A stretch of DNA of 64,000 bases from Gemmatimonadota bacterium (GTDB taxonomy: Bacteria > Gemmatimonadota > Gemmatimonadetes > Gemmatimonadales > Gemmatimonadaceae), in the NCBI GenBank assembly GCA_016194585.1, contig JACQBG010000039.1, forward strand, positions 39,236-103,235. The letters run 5' to 3'. Below the pieces are notes generated by a model. That model searched no databases and was not told where the DNA came from. It was given only the letters and a program-made list of their open reading frames with translations. The first letter of the stretch is position 1. Each line of letters starts with the position of its first letter. This document shows positions 43,726-52,767 of this stretch, in pieces. The position numbers and the translations under genes are program-made.

Positions 43726-44861
43726 GCGCGATCAGCTTCGGGCGGCTCGGCCAGCTCCTGCGCAAGGAGATGCGGCAGATGCTGCGCGACCCGCGGTCGC
43801 GCCCGCTGATCTTCGTCGCGCCCGTCATCCAGTTGCTCGTGCTCGGCTACGCCGTCACCACCGACGTGCGGCACGCGAGCACGTACCTCCTCGACAACGA
43901 CCAGAGCGTCGAATCGCGGCAGCTCGCGAGCACGCTCACCGCGACGGGCTACTTCGACATCACGCAGCGCGGGAGCCGGCCGGCCGCCATGGCGCGCGCC
44001 CTCGACCGCGGCGACGTGCTCATGGCCGTGCAGATCCCGCGCGGGTTCGGCGGCGACGTCGAGCGCGGGCGCCCGACCGCCGTGCAATTGCTCGTCGATG
44101 GCGCGTCGGCCAACACGGCGACGGTCGCGCTCGGCTACGCCTCGCAGATCATCGGCCGGTTCGGGATGGAGCGTGGCGCCGACGTCGCGGCCCGTATGGG
44201 GACGCCCGTGCCGGCCCCGGGCGTCGACTTCCAGATGCGCATCTGGTACAACCCGAACCTCGAGAGCAGGACGTACAACGTGCCCGCCGTGATGGGGCAG
44301 ATCGTGATGCTGATGAGCCTCATCCTCACCGGACTCGCCGTGGTGCGCGAACGCGAGATCGGCACGCTCGAGCAGCTCATGGTCAGTCCGCTGAAGCCGA
44401 TCGAACTCATGCTCGGCAAGACGCTCCCTGCCGCGCTCGTCGCCGTGATCGACCTGATCATCGTCGCCGCCGTCGCCCTGCTCTGGTTCCGCGTGCCGTT
44501 CGAGGGGAGCTTCCTCCTGCTCGCCGTGGGGAGCGTGCTCTTCATCCTCACCAGCCTCGGCATCGGGCTGCTCATCTCGACGGTGAGCAACACCCAGCAG
44601 GAAGCGTTCATGACGATGTTCCTGTTCATCCTCCCGGCGATGATGCTCTCCGGCATGATGTTCCCGGTGGAGAACATGCCGCACCTCATCCAGTACCTCT
44701 GCCGGCTGAACCCGATCTACCAGTACCTGATCGTGGTGCGCGGCGTGTTCCTGCGCGGCGCCGGGTGGGGCACGCTCGCGCCGCAGCTGCTCGTGCTCGC
44801 CGCGATGGGCGTCACGGTGATCGCCTTCGCCACCGCCCGGTTCCGCAAGACGACGGCGTAG
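43722..44861 (+). CDS. ABC-2 type permease (YbhR-like)
   Basis: QLLRKEMRQMLRDPRSRPLIFVAPVIQLLVLGYAVTTDV; REREIGTLEQLMVSPLKPIELMLGK. Confidence 0.92.
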   Translation: MSAISFGRLGQLLRKEMRQMLRDPRSRPLIFVAPVIQLLVLGYAVTTDVRHASTYLLDNDQSVESRQLASTLTATGYFDITQRGSRPAAMARALDRGDVLMAVQIPRGFGGDVERGRPTAVQLLVDGASANTATVALGYASQIIGRFGMERGADVAARMGTPVPAPGVDFQMRIWYNPNLESRTYNVPAVMGQIVMLMSLILTGLAVVREREIGTLEQLMVSPLKPIELMLGKTLPAALVAVIDLIIVAAVALLWFRVPFEGSFLLLAVGSVLFILTSLGIGLLISTVSNTQQEAFMTMFLFILPAMMLSGMMFPVENMPHLIQYLCRLNPIYQYLIVVRGVFLRGAGWGTLAPQLLVLAAMGVTVIAFATARFRKTTA

Positions 44862-44879
44862 CCTTATGCCGGGCCCCTG

Positions 44880-45989
44880 TCACGCGCCGGCGAGCGCCTG
44901 CTCGAAGGCCGAGAAGCGGTACGACACGAACCCCAAGTGCCACGTACCATCTCGCGCCATCGCCGAGAACCAGACTCGCAGGAGGTCGTGGTCGGCATCG
45001 TACACAAACGTCGCCTTGTATAGCGTCCCGTCCGCCCACGCGCTGAAGCCGCGACGCAGGAACGGCACGGCGTGGACGCTCCACGTGAGGCCATCGCCGC
45101 TGCGTGCGAAGAACAGGTCGTCGCGCCCGCACGACCCCGCGGCGTCCGGAAAGGCAGGATAGATCGCCCAGTATTCGCGCGTGGAGGCGACATACTCGAC
45201 GTCGGTCTCCCAGAGGACCTGACCCGGTTGCCGCAGGTCCGTCGTCACCGGTGCGCTCCACAGTGCCGCGGCGGGAGAAACCGCCAGATCGATCGCGCTC
45301 GGCGACGTGCGCAGTTTCAGCGTCGTCGCGCCGCTTCTACACCCTTGCGGTCCGGCATCCAGGTACCACATTGCCGTCCGGCCGCCGGCCTGGTGCACCG
45401 TGCTTGGTCCGACCGCGCCGTGGTTGGTTTCCCGGAACGCCACGCGCGGCACGGACCAGAGTGAGCCTTGTCGCGACGAAGTCGACAGGATGACGTTGGC
45501 GCCCTCCCGCACCTGGCGGTAGTGCAGGACGAGGCGATCGCCGACCGGATCGTACGAGAGGTCGGGATCGGAGTTCGCACCGTCCCTTGGGACCACCGGA
45601 TTGACGGCGCCGGGCGGCACGACCCAGTCGAGTCCATCGTGGCTGACGACGATCGAAGGATGCTCGACGGAGGCATCGCCACGCGGATATGGGTTGATCG
45701 CCATCCAGTATTCCCAGCCGTTCCAGCCACCGGGAAAGAACACGATGTCCGGCTCGACCGTCTGCCCCGACCCGTCATACGTGGGAACGTGCAGCTCGAA
45801 CGGACCGGCGAGCGGTGTCGGCACGACGGCCTTGCGCACGGCGTGACGGTCGGGAGACGTCACCGGACTCGAGCAGGCATGCGTCAGGAGGACCGCCGCG
45901 GCCGCGGCGGCGGGCCGGCACACGGTGCGTAGCGCGCGGCGCATCCGCGCGGCGCGTGCAGCGACAGTAGATTGTTTCCGAGTTCTCAC
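44880..45989 (-). CDS. Putative lipoprotein with five-bladed beta-propeller (GH43-like) fold
   Basis: LLTHACSSP lipobox; HPSIVVSHDGLDWVVPPG, repeated WS/WY blade motifs. Confidence 0.6.
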   Translation of the reverse strand: MRTRKQSTVAARAARMRRALRTVCRPAAAAAAVLLTHACSSPVTSPDRHAVRKAVVPTPLAGPFELHVPTYDGSGQTVEPDIVFFPGGWNGWEYWMAINPYPRGDASVEHPSIVVSHDGLDWVVPPGAVNPVVPRDGANSDPDLSYDPVGDRLVLHYRQVREGANVILSTSSRQGSLWSVPRVAFRETNHGAVGPSTVHQAGGRTAMWYLDAGPQGCRSGATTLKLRTSPSAIDLAVSPAAALWSAPVTTDLRQPGQVLWETDVEYVASTREYWAIYPAFPDAAGSCGRDDLFFARSGDGLTWSVHAVPFLRRGFSAWADGTLYKATFVYDADHDLLRVWFSAMARDGTWHLGFVSYRFSAFEQALAGA

Positions 45990-46145
45990 GCGGGTGCAAC
46001 GCGCGGGTCATGCCATTCGTGACGGCACGCGTTTGGGCTGACGGCACGCGATCGCGACGACGCGCCATCGCCCGGGAACCTCGTCGCGCGATCGACGGCG
46101 GAGGAGCGGCCAGGCTCCTCGGCGTCACCCGACGATCGAGCCGAC

Positions 46146-46856
46146 TTAGCGTTCGGAGGCGCTGGCTTCCGCTTCCGTCGCCGCGAACGAACTCCGGATA
46201 TTGGATGCGATGAGCGCGCGATCCGCCGCCTTCGTCGGATCGAGAACTCCGCTACTCGAGGCGAACCAGCGATCGACCGGCAGCCTCATCGTCACGGCCG
46301 CCGTGACCGACGCGCCGCCGGAGCTGACATCCAGGGGTGGGACGAGCGCACCACGGAACGTTCCGTCGATCGCGAGGTCGAGCCGGAACGGCACGCCGTT
46401 GAATCGGCCCTCCACGCGCATCGTCGTGCCCGCGGGGGCGTCGCGCAGTCCCGCCGTCGTGCCCGCGGGTAGCGGCGTGAGTGATAGTTCCGCCGCGCCA
46501 TACCGGCCTGGACTCACTGGCTCCGTGAGCACGTCGACGCGGGCTTCCGCGGCCGTCAAGGTCACCAGTGTCGGCGCCATGGTTTCGTCGGTGAAATTCC
46601 CCTCGCAGTCGTGACATCCGAACTCGGAGCCGGCGCCGAGCGCGGCGCGGCCCAGCACCAGCTGCACCGTGGCGATCTCCAGGGGACCGTTCGCCGACAG
46701 CAGGCCGGCAGAAGCTCCGGGAATGGCGGTACTGGCAGCGATCCGAAAGCGGACTGGGGTGAGCCCGTGCGGGGCCGTCGACCGGTCGCACGCTCCCGCG
46801 GCCACGATGACGGCCCCCAGAGCGGCGACGGCGCGGATATTGTTCGACCATTTCAT
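46146..46856 (-). CDS. Hypothetical lipoprotein
   Basis: AVIVAAGACDRST lipobox; overlaps the upstream anti-sigma gene stop. Confidence 0.7.
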   Translation of the reverse strand: MKWSNNIRAVAALGAVIVAAGACDRSTAPHGLTPVRFRIAASTAIPGASAGLLSANGPLEIATVQLVLGRAALGAGSEFGCHDCEGNFTDETMAPTLVTLTAAEARVDVLTEPVSPGRYGAAELSLTPLPAGTTAGLRDAPAGTTMRVEGRFNGVPFRLDLAIDGTFRGALVPPLDVSSGGASVTAAVTMRLPVDRWFASSSGVLDPTKAADRALIASNIRSSFAATEAEASASER

Positions 46857-47614
46857 GGCAGATCCCGTTGATGTGAGGAGAATCGAAGGTGAAGCGTCCC
46901 GCTGCTGTCGCGCGTCCCTTCCGTCGTGACCCGGCCGTTCACTTTGGCGAACACGACATGTCCTGCGATGCGCACACGAACGGGATCGGTGCGGCGTGGA
47001 ATCTCGAGGTCGAAGCTGCCGCTGTCACCGGGCGTCACGGTCACGCCCCGACCCGTCAGGGCGTAGCGCGTCCGCGCCGACGAACCCGTGGCGATCACAT
47101 CGGCACCATCGGCGAACCTGATGCGCAGCTCGCCCGTGACGGGCGACGCCGCAAAGTCGACGGTCACGCTCTCGCCAGCCGCGAACGCGATCCCGCTCGC
47201 GGTGCGCGGGCGCTCGGCCTTGGTCGAGCCCGCCTGGTCCGGCTTGATCGTGGACGACGCCGGCGCGCGCGCCGGCTCGCCCAGCCAGCGCTGCACGATC
47301 CGGCGCAAGGGTGAACCGGGGAGGGCGGCGGCGGCGCTGCTCGCGACGACGAGCAGCACGGCGGCCGCGGCGAGCGACCGGCGGCGGCGCCCGCGTGCCC
47401 GCGAGATCGAGCGGACGGCATCGACGGGCACGTGGGGCGCGTCATGATCGAGCGTCGCCAACGCTCGTGTGATCGACACCGACGAGCCGCGGAGCTCTTC
47501 GAGTCGCCCTGCGCATCCCGCGCAGTCGGAGAGATGTCGCGCGACGTCCTCCCGCACGGACGTCGACAGTTCCTCGTCCACGAACCGCCACAGCACCGAC
47601 TCGTCAGGATGCAT
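46853..47614 (-). CDS. Zinc-finger anti-sigma factor with FecR-like extracytoplasmic part
   Basis: HLSDCAGCAGRLEEL ZAS motif; TM SLAAAAVLLVVASSAAAAL; C-terminal IRFADGADVIATGSSARTRYALTGRGVTVTPGDSGSFDLEIP. Confidence 0.75.
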   Translation of the reverse strand: MHPDESVLWRFVDEELSTSVREDVARHLSDCAGCAGRLEELRGSSVSITRALATLDHDAPHVPVDAVRSISRARGRRRRSLAAAAVLLVVASSAAAALPGSPLRRIVQRWLGEPARAPASSTIKPDQAGSTKAERPRTASGIAFAAGESVTVDFAASPVTGELRIRFADGADVIATGSSARTRYALTGRGVTVTPGDSGSFDLEIPRRTDPVRVRIAGHVVFAKVNGRVTTEGTRDSSGTLHLRFSSHQRDLP

Positions 47615-48122
47615 ACGGCCGTGCCTCCATCGCCGTCTGAAACGCCGCCCGAGCGCGGAGCAGCAGCGTGCCGACACTGACTTCGTTAAGGCCGAGGGCG
47701 AGAGCGATCTCGCGGTAGCTCAATCCTTCCTCGCGGAGCAACAGCAGCTGGGCGTCGCGCTCCGGGAGCGTGTCGAGCGCGGCGCGCACCATCTGCCGCA
47801 CCTCGGCGCGGAGCGGGCCCGCGTCAGGCGACGGTTCGGAATCACCCATCAGATCCGACGCCGCTCGGCCGAGCAGGAGGCGCCGCCGCCGCGAACGGCG
47901 CCGGCGCTCGTCCCGCAGCAGATTCGAACTCACCGCGACCAACCATGTTCGCACCTCGAGGGGCATCGTCTTGCGCTCGTAGAGTCGCACAAAAGCCTCC
48001 TGCGCCAGATCGGCGGCCAGATCCGGATCGGCGCAGAGTCGGTCCAGATACCGGAACAGCGCCGGGAAGCGTTCGTCGAAGACCCGGCGGAAGTCCGCCT
48101 CGAACGTGTCTGGCGGGTTCAC
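47604..48122 (-). CDS. ECF-type RNA polymerase sigma factor
   Basis: FPALFRYLDRLCADPDLAADLAQEAFVRLYE; LPERDAQLLLLREEGLSYREIALALGLNEVSVGTLLLRARAAF. Confidence 0.93.
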   Translation of the reverse strand: MNPPDTFEADFRRVFDERFPALFRYLDRLCADPDLAADLAQEAFVRLYERKTMPLEVRTWLVAVSSNLLRDERRRRSRRRRLLLGRAASDLMGDSEPSPDAGPLRAEVRQMVRAALDTLPERDAQLLLLREEGLSYREIALALGLNEVSVGTLLLRARAAFQTAMEARPYAS

Positions 48123-48276
48123 GGGCTGAGCGCTGGAATAGGGCGGCCATGCGTGGCGGAGTGGCGCGGCGCCCGGTCGGGCGTCCTCGCGATCCGCGTT
48201 CGTACATGCAACGCACGATGGAGCGGTGTTGTGACAACGGGCGACCGGCGCCCACCGCGCCCGTCGGCGACGCGAC

Positions 48277-50667
48277 TCAGTACGCCCACTCCACTCCGAG
48301 TGCCAACGTGCGCGGCAACATCGACGCGAAGCGCCTGGCGCCTCCCGCGCTGGGCACGAAGATCCCGCGCGCGTCGGCCCGGTCGAAGACGTTCAGCACG
48401 CTCGCCGTGCCGGTGAGTGTCAGCGGGCGAGATCCCACACGAACATTCCATGCCTGACGAACGCCGACGTCGACGCGGACGAACGGCGGCAGCGTCGCGG
48501 CGCCCAGCGCACCGAGCCATTGCTGCGGACCGCCCGCGAGGTCCTCGCCGTTGACGAGAGGCGCCGAGGCCCACTCCAGATCTCCCGAGGTGAGCGTGGT
48601 CCGGCGCCCGCCGCCCGCCCAGAGTGCCACGCGCAAGGTCGTGTTCTCGCTCGTCGAGTACGCAAGCGCCGCCGACAGCGCGTGCGCACCGCCACTGGCC
48701 GGATCGTACCGCACACCATCCGCGAAGCGCGAGCCCGCGCTGTAGGCGTACGACGCCTGAGCGCTCACGCGCCCATCGCGATAGGTCATTCCGAACAGCA
48801 CGCCGCTCGATTGCGCACTCGCGCGCGCCAGACCTTCGACCGCGAACGGTTGAGCCGAGGCTGGAGCGACCTGAGCGAGCCCACCGAACCGATTCCCATA
48901 AGCATCGACCATGAGCGCGAGGTGCGCTCCAAGGGTGATGTCCGCGCCGACGTCCAGTCGATCGGCTCGAGCCACGGCTCCAGACGACACGACGGGAAGC
49001 GCGCCGCCGAGGAATGTCGTGAAGATGGACTCGTGATTGTCGAGCGACTGCATCGACTGATGCACTCGGCCCGCCGCCGCGCCCAACGACAACCACTCAC
49101 TGGCGCGGAATCGCACCGCGAGGCGGGGCTCGAATCCAGACAGCGCCCCGTCTGCAAGCTCGTCACGGGCGCCCACCGTCAGCGACCACCGAGGAGCGGG
49201 CCGCCACCGCGCCTCGGCGAACGGCGAGGCGAAGACTCGCGCCGCATCGAGCGGCGGCATCGGGAGAATCCTGGGCGTCGCGCCCGCTCCCAGTGGCGCG
49301 GCGGCCTGCGACACGACGTACCGCGTCGCCAATCGTTCGGCGCTCCAGCCGACGACCACCATCCCCGCTCGTCCGCGCCACGTGGCCTCCGCGCTCGCGC
49401 CGAGGCTGGAGAACGCATGGTCGAGCCGGAGCGCGCCCCCGCTCGCGAGCCAGCTGCTGCTCGTGACGCTCGTGCTTCGCCAGACCCGCGCCTCCGCGCG
49501 CCGCACCGCACTGGTATCGCTCGACCAGGTCACCGCCGCGGTGGACGACGATCGGTCGAACCGGTTCTCCGGCGGCTGCAGCGCCGTGGCCACGTCCGTG
49601 GAGGACGACGACCCATCGGCGGCGGCGACTGCACCGGCAGCTCCCGCGTTGGCGTTCGTCGCGAACGCCAATTGATCGCCAGCGGAGAGCGCGAAGACCT
49701 CCAACACGCCGGCGCCCACCGGCACGCGAAGTTTGCCGAAGAGGTCTCTCACGCCGATCGTCGTGTTCGAGGCATCCCCGGCGAAGCCCGGCACTCCGCG
49801 CGCACTCACTCGTCCGCCGACGAGGAACGATCCGAGCCCGACTGGCAGCGGCCCGCCGAGCGACAGTCTCGCCAGTCCGCCCGTGAGACCGGCCCTCGTC
49901 GTCACTACATCGGGCTCAGGGTCGCGCGACCGGAGTTCGACGACACTCGCGAGTCCGCCGCCCAGGCGCGCCGACGGCACCCCGGCGTGCAACAGACCGT
50001 CGTCCACGAAGTCGGGACTGAACACGCTCATCGCGCCCGACAGATGCGCGGGCAGATAGACCGGTACGCCGTCGAGCAGAATGCGGTTCTGATCGGCCGA
50101 ACCGCCTCGCACCCTGAGGGCCGCCCCCGCCTCCGGCCCGGAGCCGACGCCGTCGGGCGCCGACGTCACGCTTCCCAGCGGATCGGCATCGCTCAGCGCC
50201 GGATCCCCCTGAGGCATCAACCGCCGTTGGCCGGGCTCCGCGTCCCACGGCTCGGACGGTCGAATGGGCGTCGAACGATCGGCGGCGAACGCCCGCACGC
50301 GTACCTCGCGGAGCGGCAACGCCTGCGTCACGAGCGTGACGTCGAGCGTGAGGTCCGGATCGTCGCCCGCCACGACCGTGAGTGCCTGCGGCGCGAAACC
50401 CTGCCGCGAGACCAACACGCGGTGCTGCCCATGGAAGAGCCGCAAGCAATAGCCGCCGTTCGCACGCGTCTCGGTCGCGAACGCCTCGTCGACGACGGTG
50501 ACGCGCACGCCCGCGAGCGGCTCGCCGTCGCCGTCGGCGCGGACGACACCACAGAGCTGCACGCCGGTGGAGGAGAGCGATTCCCGCGAGCCTTGCGCCA
50601 GGAGCGGCAGCACGGGCGCGAACGATACTCCCACGAGGCCTGCGAACGTGAACTGCCACCGGCACAT
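48277..50667 (-). CDS. TonB-dependent outer membrane receptor with CarboxypepD_reg domain
   Basis: GVVRADGDGEPLAGVRVTVVDEAFATETRANGGYCLRL; plug ALRVRGGSADQNRILLDGVPVYLPAHLSGAMSVFSPDFVDDG. Confidence 0.82.
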   Translation of the reverse strand: MCRWQFTFAGLVGVSFAPVLPLLAQGSRESLSSTGVQLCGVVRADGDGEPLAGVRVTVVDEAFATETRANGGYCLRLFHGQHRVLVSRQGFAPQALTVVAGDDPDLTLDVTLVTQALPLREVRVRAFAADRSTPIRPSEPWDAEPGQRRLMPQGDPALSDADPLGSVTSAPDGVGSGPEAGAALRVRGGSADQNRILLDGVPVYLPAHLSGAMSVFSPDFVDDGLLHAGVPSARLGGGLASVVELRSRDPEPDVVTTRAGLTGGLARLSLGGPLPVGLGSFLVGGRVSARGVPGFAGDASNTTIGVRDLFGKLRVPVGAGVLEVFALSAGDQLAFATNANAGAAGAVAAADGSSSSTDVATALQPPENRFDRSSSTAAVTWSSDTSAVRRAEARVWRSTSVTSSSWLASGGALRLDHAFSSLGASAEATWRGRAGMVVVGWSAERLATRYVVSQAAAPLGAGATPRILPMPPLDAARVFASPFAEARWRPAPRWSLTVGARDELADGALSGFEPRLAVRFRASEWLSLGAAAGRVHQSMQSLDNHESIFTTFLGGALPVVSSGAVARADRLDVGADITLGAHLALMVDAYGNRFGGLAQVAPASAQPFAVEGLARASAQSSGVLFGMTYRDGRVSAQASYAYSAGSRFADGVRYDPASGGAHALSAALAYSTSENTTLRVALWAGGGRRTTLTSGDLEWASAPLVNGEDLAGGPQQWLGALGAATLPPFVRVDVGVRQAWNVRVGSRPLTLTGTASVLNVFDRADARGIFVPSAGGARRFASMLPRTLALGVEWAY

Positions 50668-50903
50668 GAACGAACGCGCCTCCAAGCTCGAGACCCCGCT
50701 GTATGCCCCGCAATCTACCGCCGTCGGATAGGCCACGGAATCCATCGGTGCGGAACCAGCCCGTCGAACGGGCGCCGTCGACATCTCCTTGTCACAAAGC
50801 GACTCGCGTGCGCGTTGCTCGTCCGGATCGGATCGCCTCCTCGCGCCCGACCGCCCCGGATCCCGCGCCAGTCGCACCATCCAGACCGCTCTCCTCGATC
50901 GTC

Positions 50904-52292
50904 ATGAGTGCTCCGACCCTCCATCTCCACACGCCGCTGAACGCCCCGCGGCCCGACGCGGCCGGCCTCGGCGCATCGCGGGTCTCACCTCGCGCTGCAG
51001 CGCGTCTGCTGCAACCGCAGGTCGCACTGCTCCTGCTTTACGTCGGCGAGGTGGTCACGGCCACCCTGCAACGTGGCGTGTTCTCGCATGCGCACACGAC
51101 GTTCCCCATTTTCCGCCAATCGTTCTACCATCTCGTCGCCGGGCGAGATCTCTACGCGAGCTATCCCGCGGAACAAGGGGCTCAGGCCTTCGACTTGTTC
51201 AAGTACAGTCCGACCGCCGCGTTGTTCTTCGCTCCGTTCGCGTGGCCGGCGCTGCCGTGGGGGCTGTTCTTCTGGAATGCGGTGAACGCGGCTGTGATCG
51301 TGATCGCTGTTCGCCGTGTGCTGTCGCGACGCCGGGCGCTCATGGCGCTCGTGATCATCGCACCCGCCACGTTCAACGCGCTTCAGAGCTCCTCCAGCAA
51401 CGCCCTCATCGCGGGAGTTCTCGTACTCTCGTGGTGGGCACTGGAGAGCGGTCGAACGCTCACGGGCGCGACCGCGATCGCCGCGGGAACGCTCGTCAAG
51501 CTGTTCCCGATCGTGGGCGCGGCCTTCGCGATCGGTCGCACCAGACCCTCGCGGTTCGCAGCATACCTCGCATTGTCGTTCCTGGCGCTCGTGGCGCTAC
51601 CCCTGATCGTGACGTCGCCCGACACGCTGCTGCGCCAGTATGCCTCCTGGCGCGCCGTGCTGATGGCCGATGCCGGAGATCTCTCGTTCGGGATGTCGGT
51701 GATGCGCGTGCTGAGAGCGTCCTTCCGAATGGACTTCGCGAACTGGCCGTTGCAGGTCGCCGGCACGCTCGTACTCCTGTTTCCGCACGTGTGGCGTCGC
51801 CGCAGCGCCCCGGGGCCGAGGTTTCGCCGCCGCTTCCTCTGTTCCGTGCTCGTCTACGCCGTGATCTTCAATCATCAGGCCGAGCACGCGTCGTACGTCA
51901 TCGCCAGCGCCGGCCTGGCCATCTGGTACGTCACCGAGCCGCGGACCCTGTGGCGCTCGGTTCTGCTCCTGCTCTGCATGGCCGGGCTCGACACCATCCC
52001 GTATCTGCTGGTGTGGCTCAGCATGCAGCGTGATCTGCTCATCGACGATGAGCGGCGCAGCGACACACCTTTCCGCGCCGCCGAGATCCTCGGTCATTCG
52101 TCGGTCGTCGCCAGGATTCCATCGATCGCGGGGCGATCGGAGAGGCACCCGCGTGCGCCCGACGATTCTTCCCGGTCCGTGGGCGAGCCGCCCACGCCCC
52201 GAAGGTCTCGTCACGCTGCTGACATCCGCGCGGGCGATCATGTGTACGTCAGCAGGAACGGAACGCACCACTACTTCTCAGGAGATCGTACC
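50904..52292 (+). CDS. GT87/DUF2029 family glycosyltransferase, paralog of 23884-25047; open frame continues into the next gene
   Basis: TTFPIFRQSFYHLVAGRDLYASYPAEQGAQAFDLFKYSPTAALFFAPF; no stop before 52646. Confidence 0.7.
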
Positions 52293-52646
52293 GTGAAAGC
52301 CTACAGATTCTTGCTCGTGATCGCTGCGCTGGTGCTCACCGTGCCGGCGTATGCGCAGGCGGTCAAGGTGAAGGAGACCGCGCCGGGATTGCTCAAGCGC
52401 GCGAAGGTCACGCCGGAAGCCGCGACGGCGACCGCGCGGTCGCTCGTGCCGAAGGGGAAGATCGTCTCCGCCGAGATCGAAGAGGAGGACGGCAAGCTGC
52501 TGTACTCCTTCGACATCAAGACGGCTGGAAAGTCCGGCATCGACGAAGTGAACGTCGACGCGATCTCGGGCAAGGGCTCCGTGCAGCACGAATCGCCGCA
52601 GGACGAGGCGAAGGAGAAAGCCGCCGACATGAAGAAGAAGCCGTAG
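52293..52646 (+). CDS. Secreted PepSY-like protein (possible independent GTG start)
   Basis: AGGAG upstream of GTG at 52293; signal YRFLLVIAALVLTVPAYAQA; VSAEIEEEDGKLLYSFDIKTAGKSGIDEVNVDAISGKGSVQHE. Confidence 0.7.
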   Translation: MKAYRFLLVIAALVLTVPAYAQAVKVKETAPGLLKRAKVTPEAATATARSLVPKGKIVSAEIEEEDGKLLYSFDIKTAGKSGIDEVNVDAISGKGSVQHESPQDEAKEKAADMKKKP

Positions 52647-52658
52647 GTGACCCGAGGG

Positions 52659-52708
52659 TTCGGCGGCCGCGGCGCTGGGGTTCCGTTAACCGCGCTTCGG
52701 CCGCCGAA
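52659..52708. terminator. Long hairpin between convergent genes
   Basis: TTCGGCGGCCG / CGGCCGCCGAA perfect 11-bp arms plus inner GGTT/AACC. Confidence 0.65.
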
Positions 52709-52767
52709 GTCCGGATCGCGCACGCGCGATGACGGAACGTCCGCCACCGCGCTCCGACGAAGTCATG

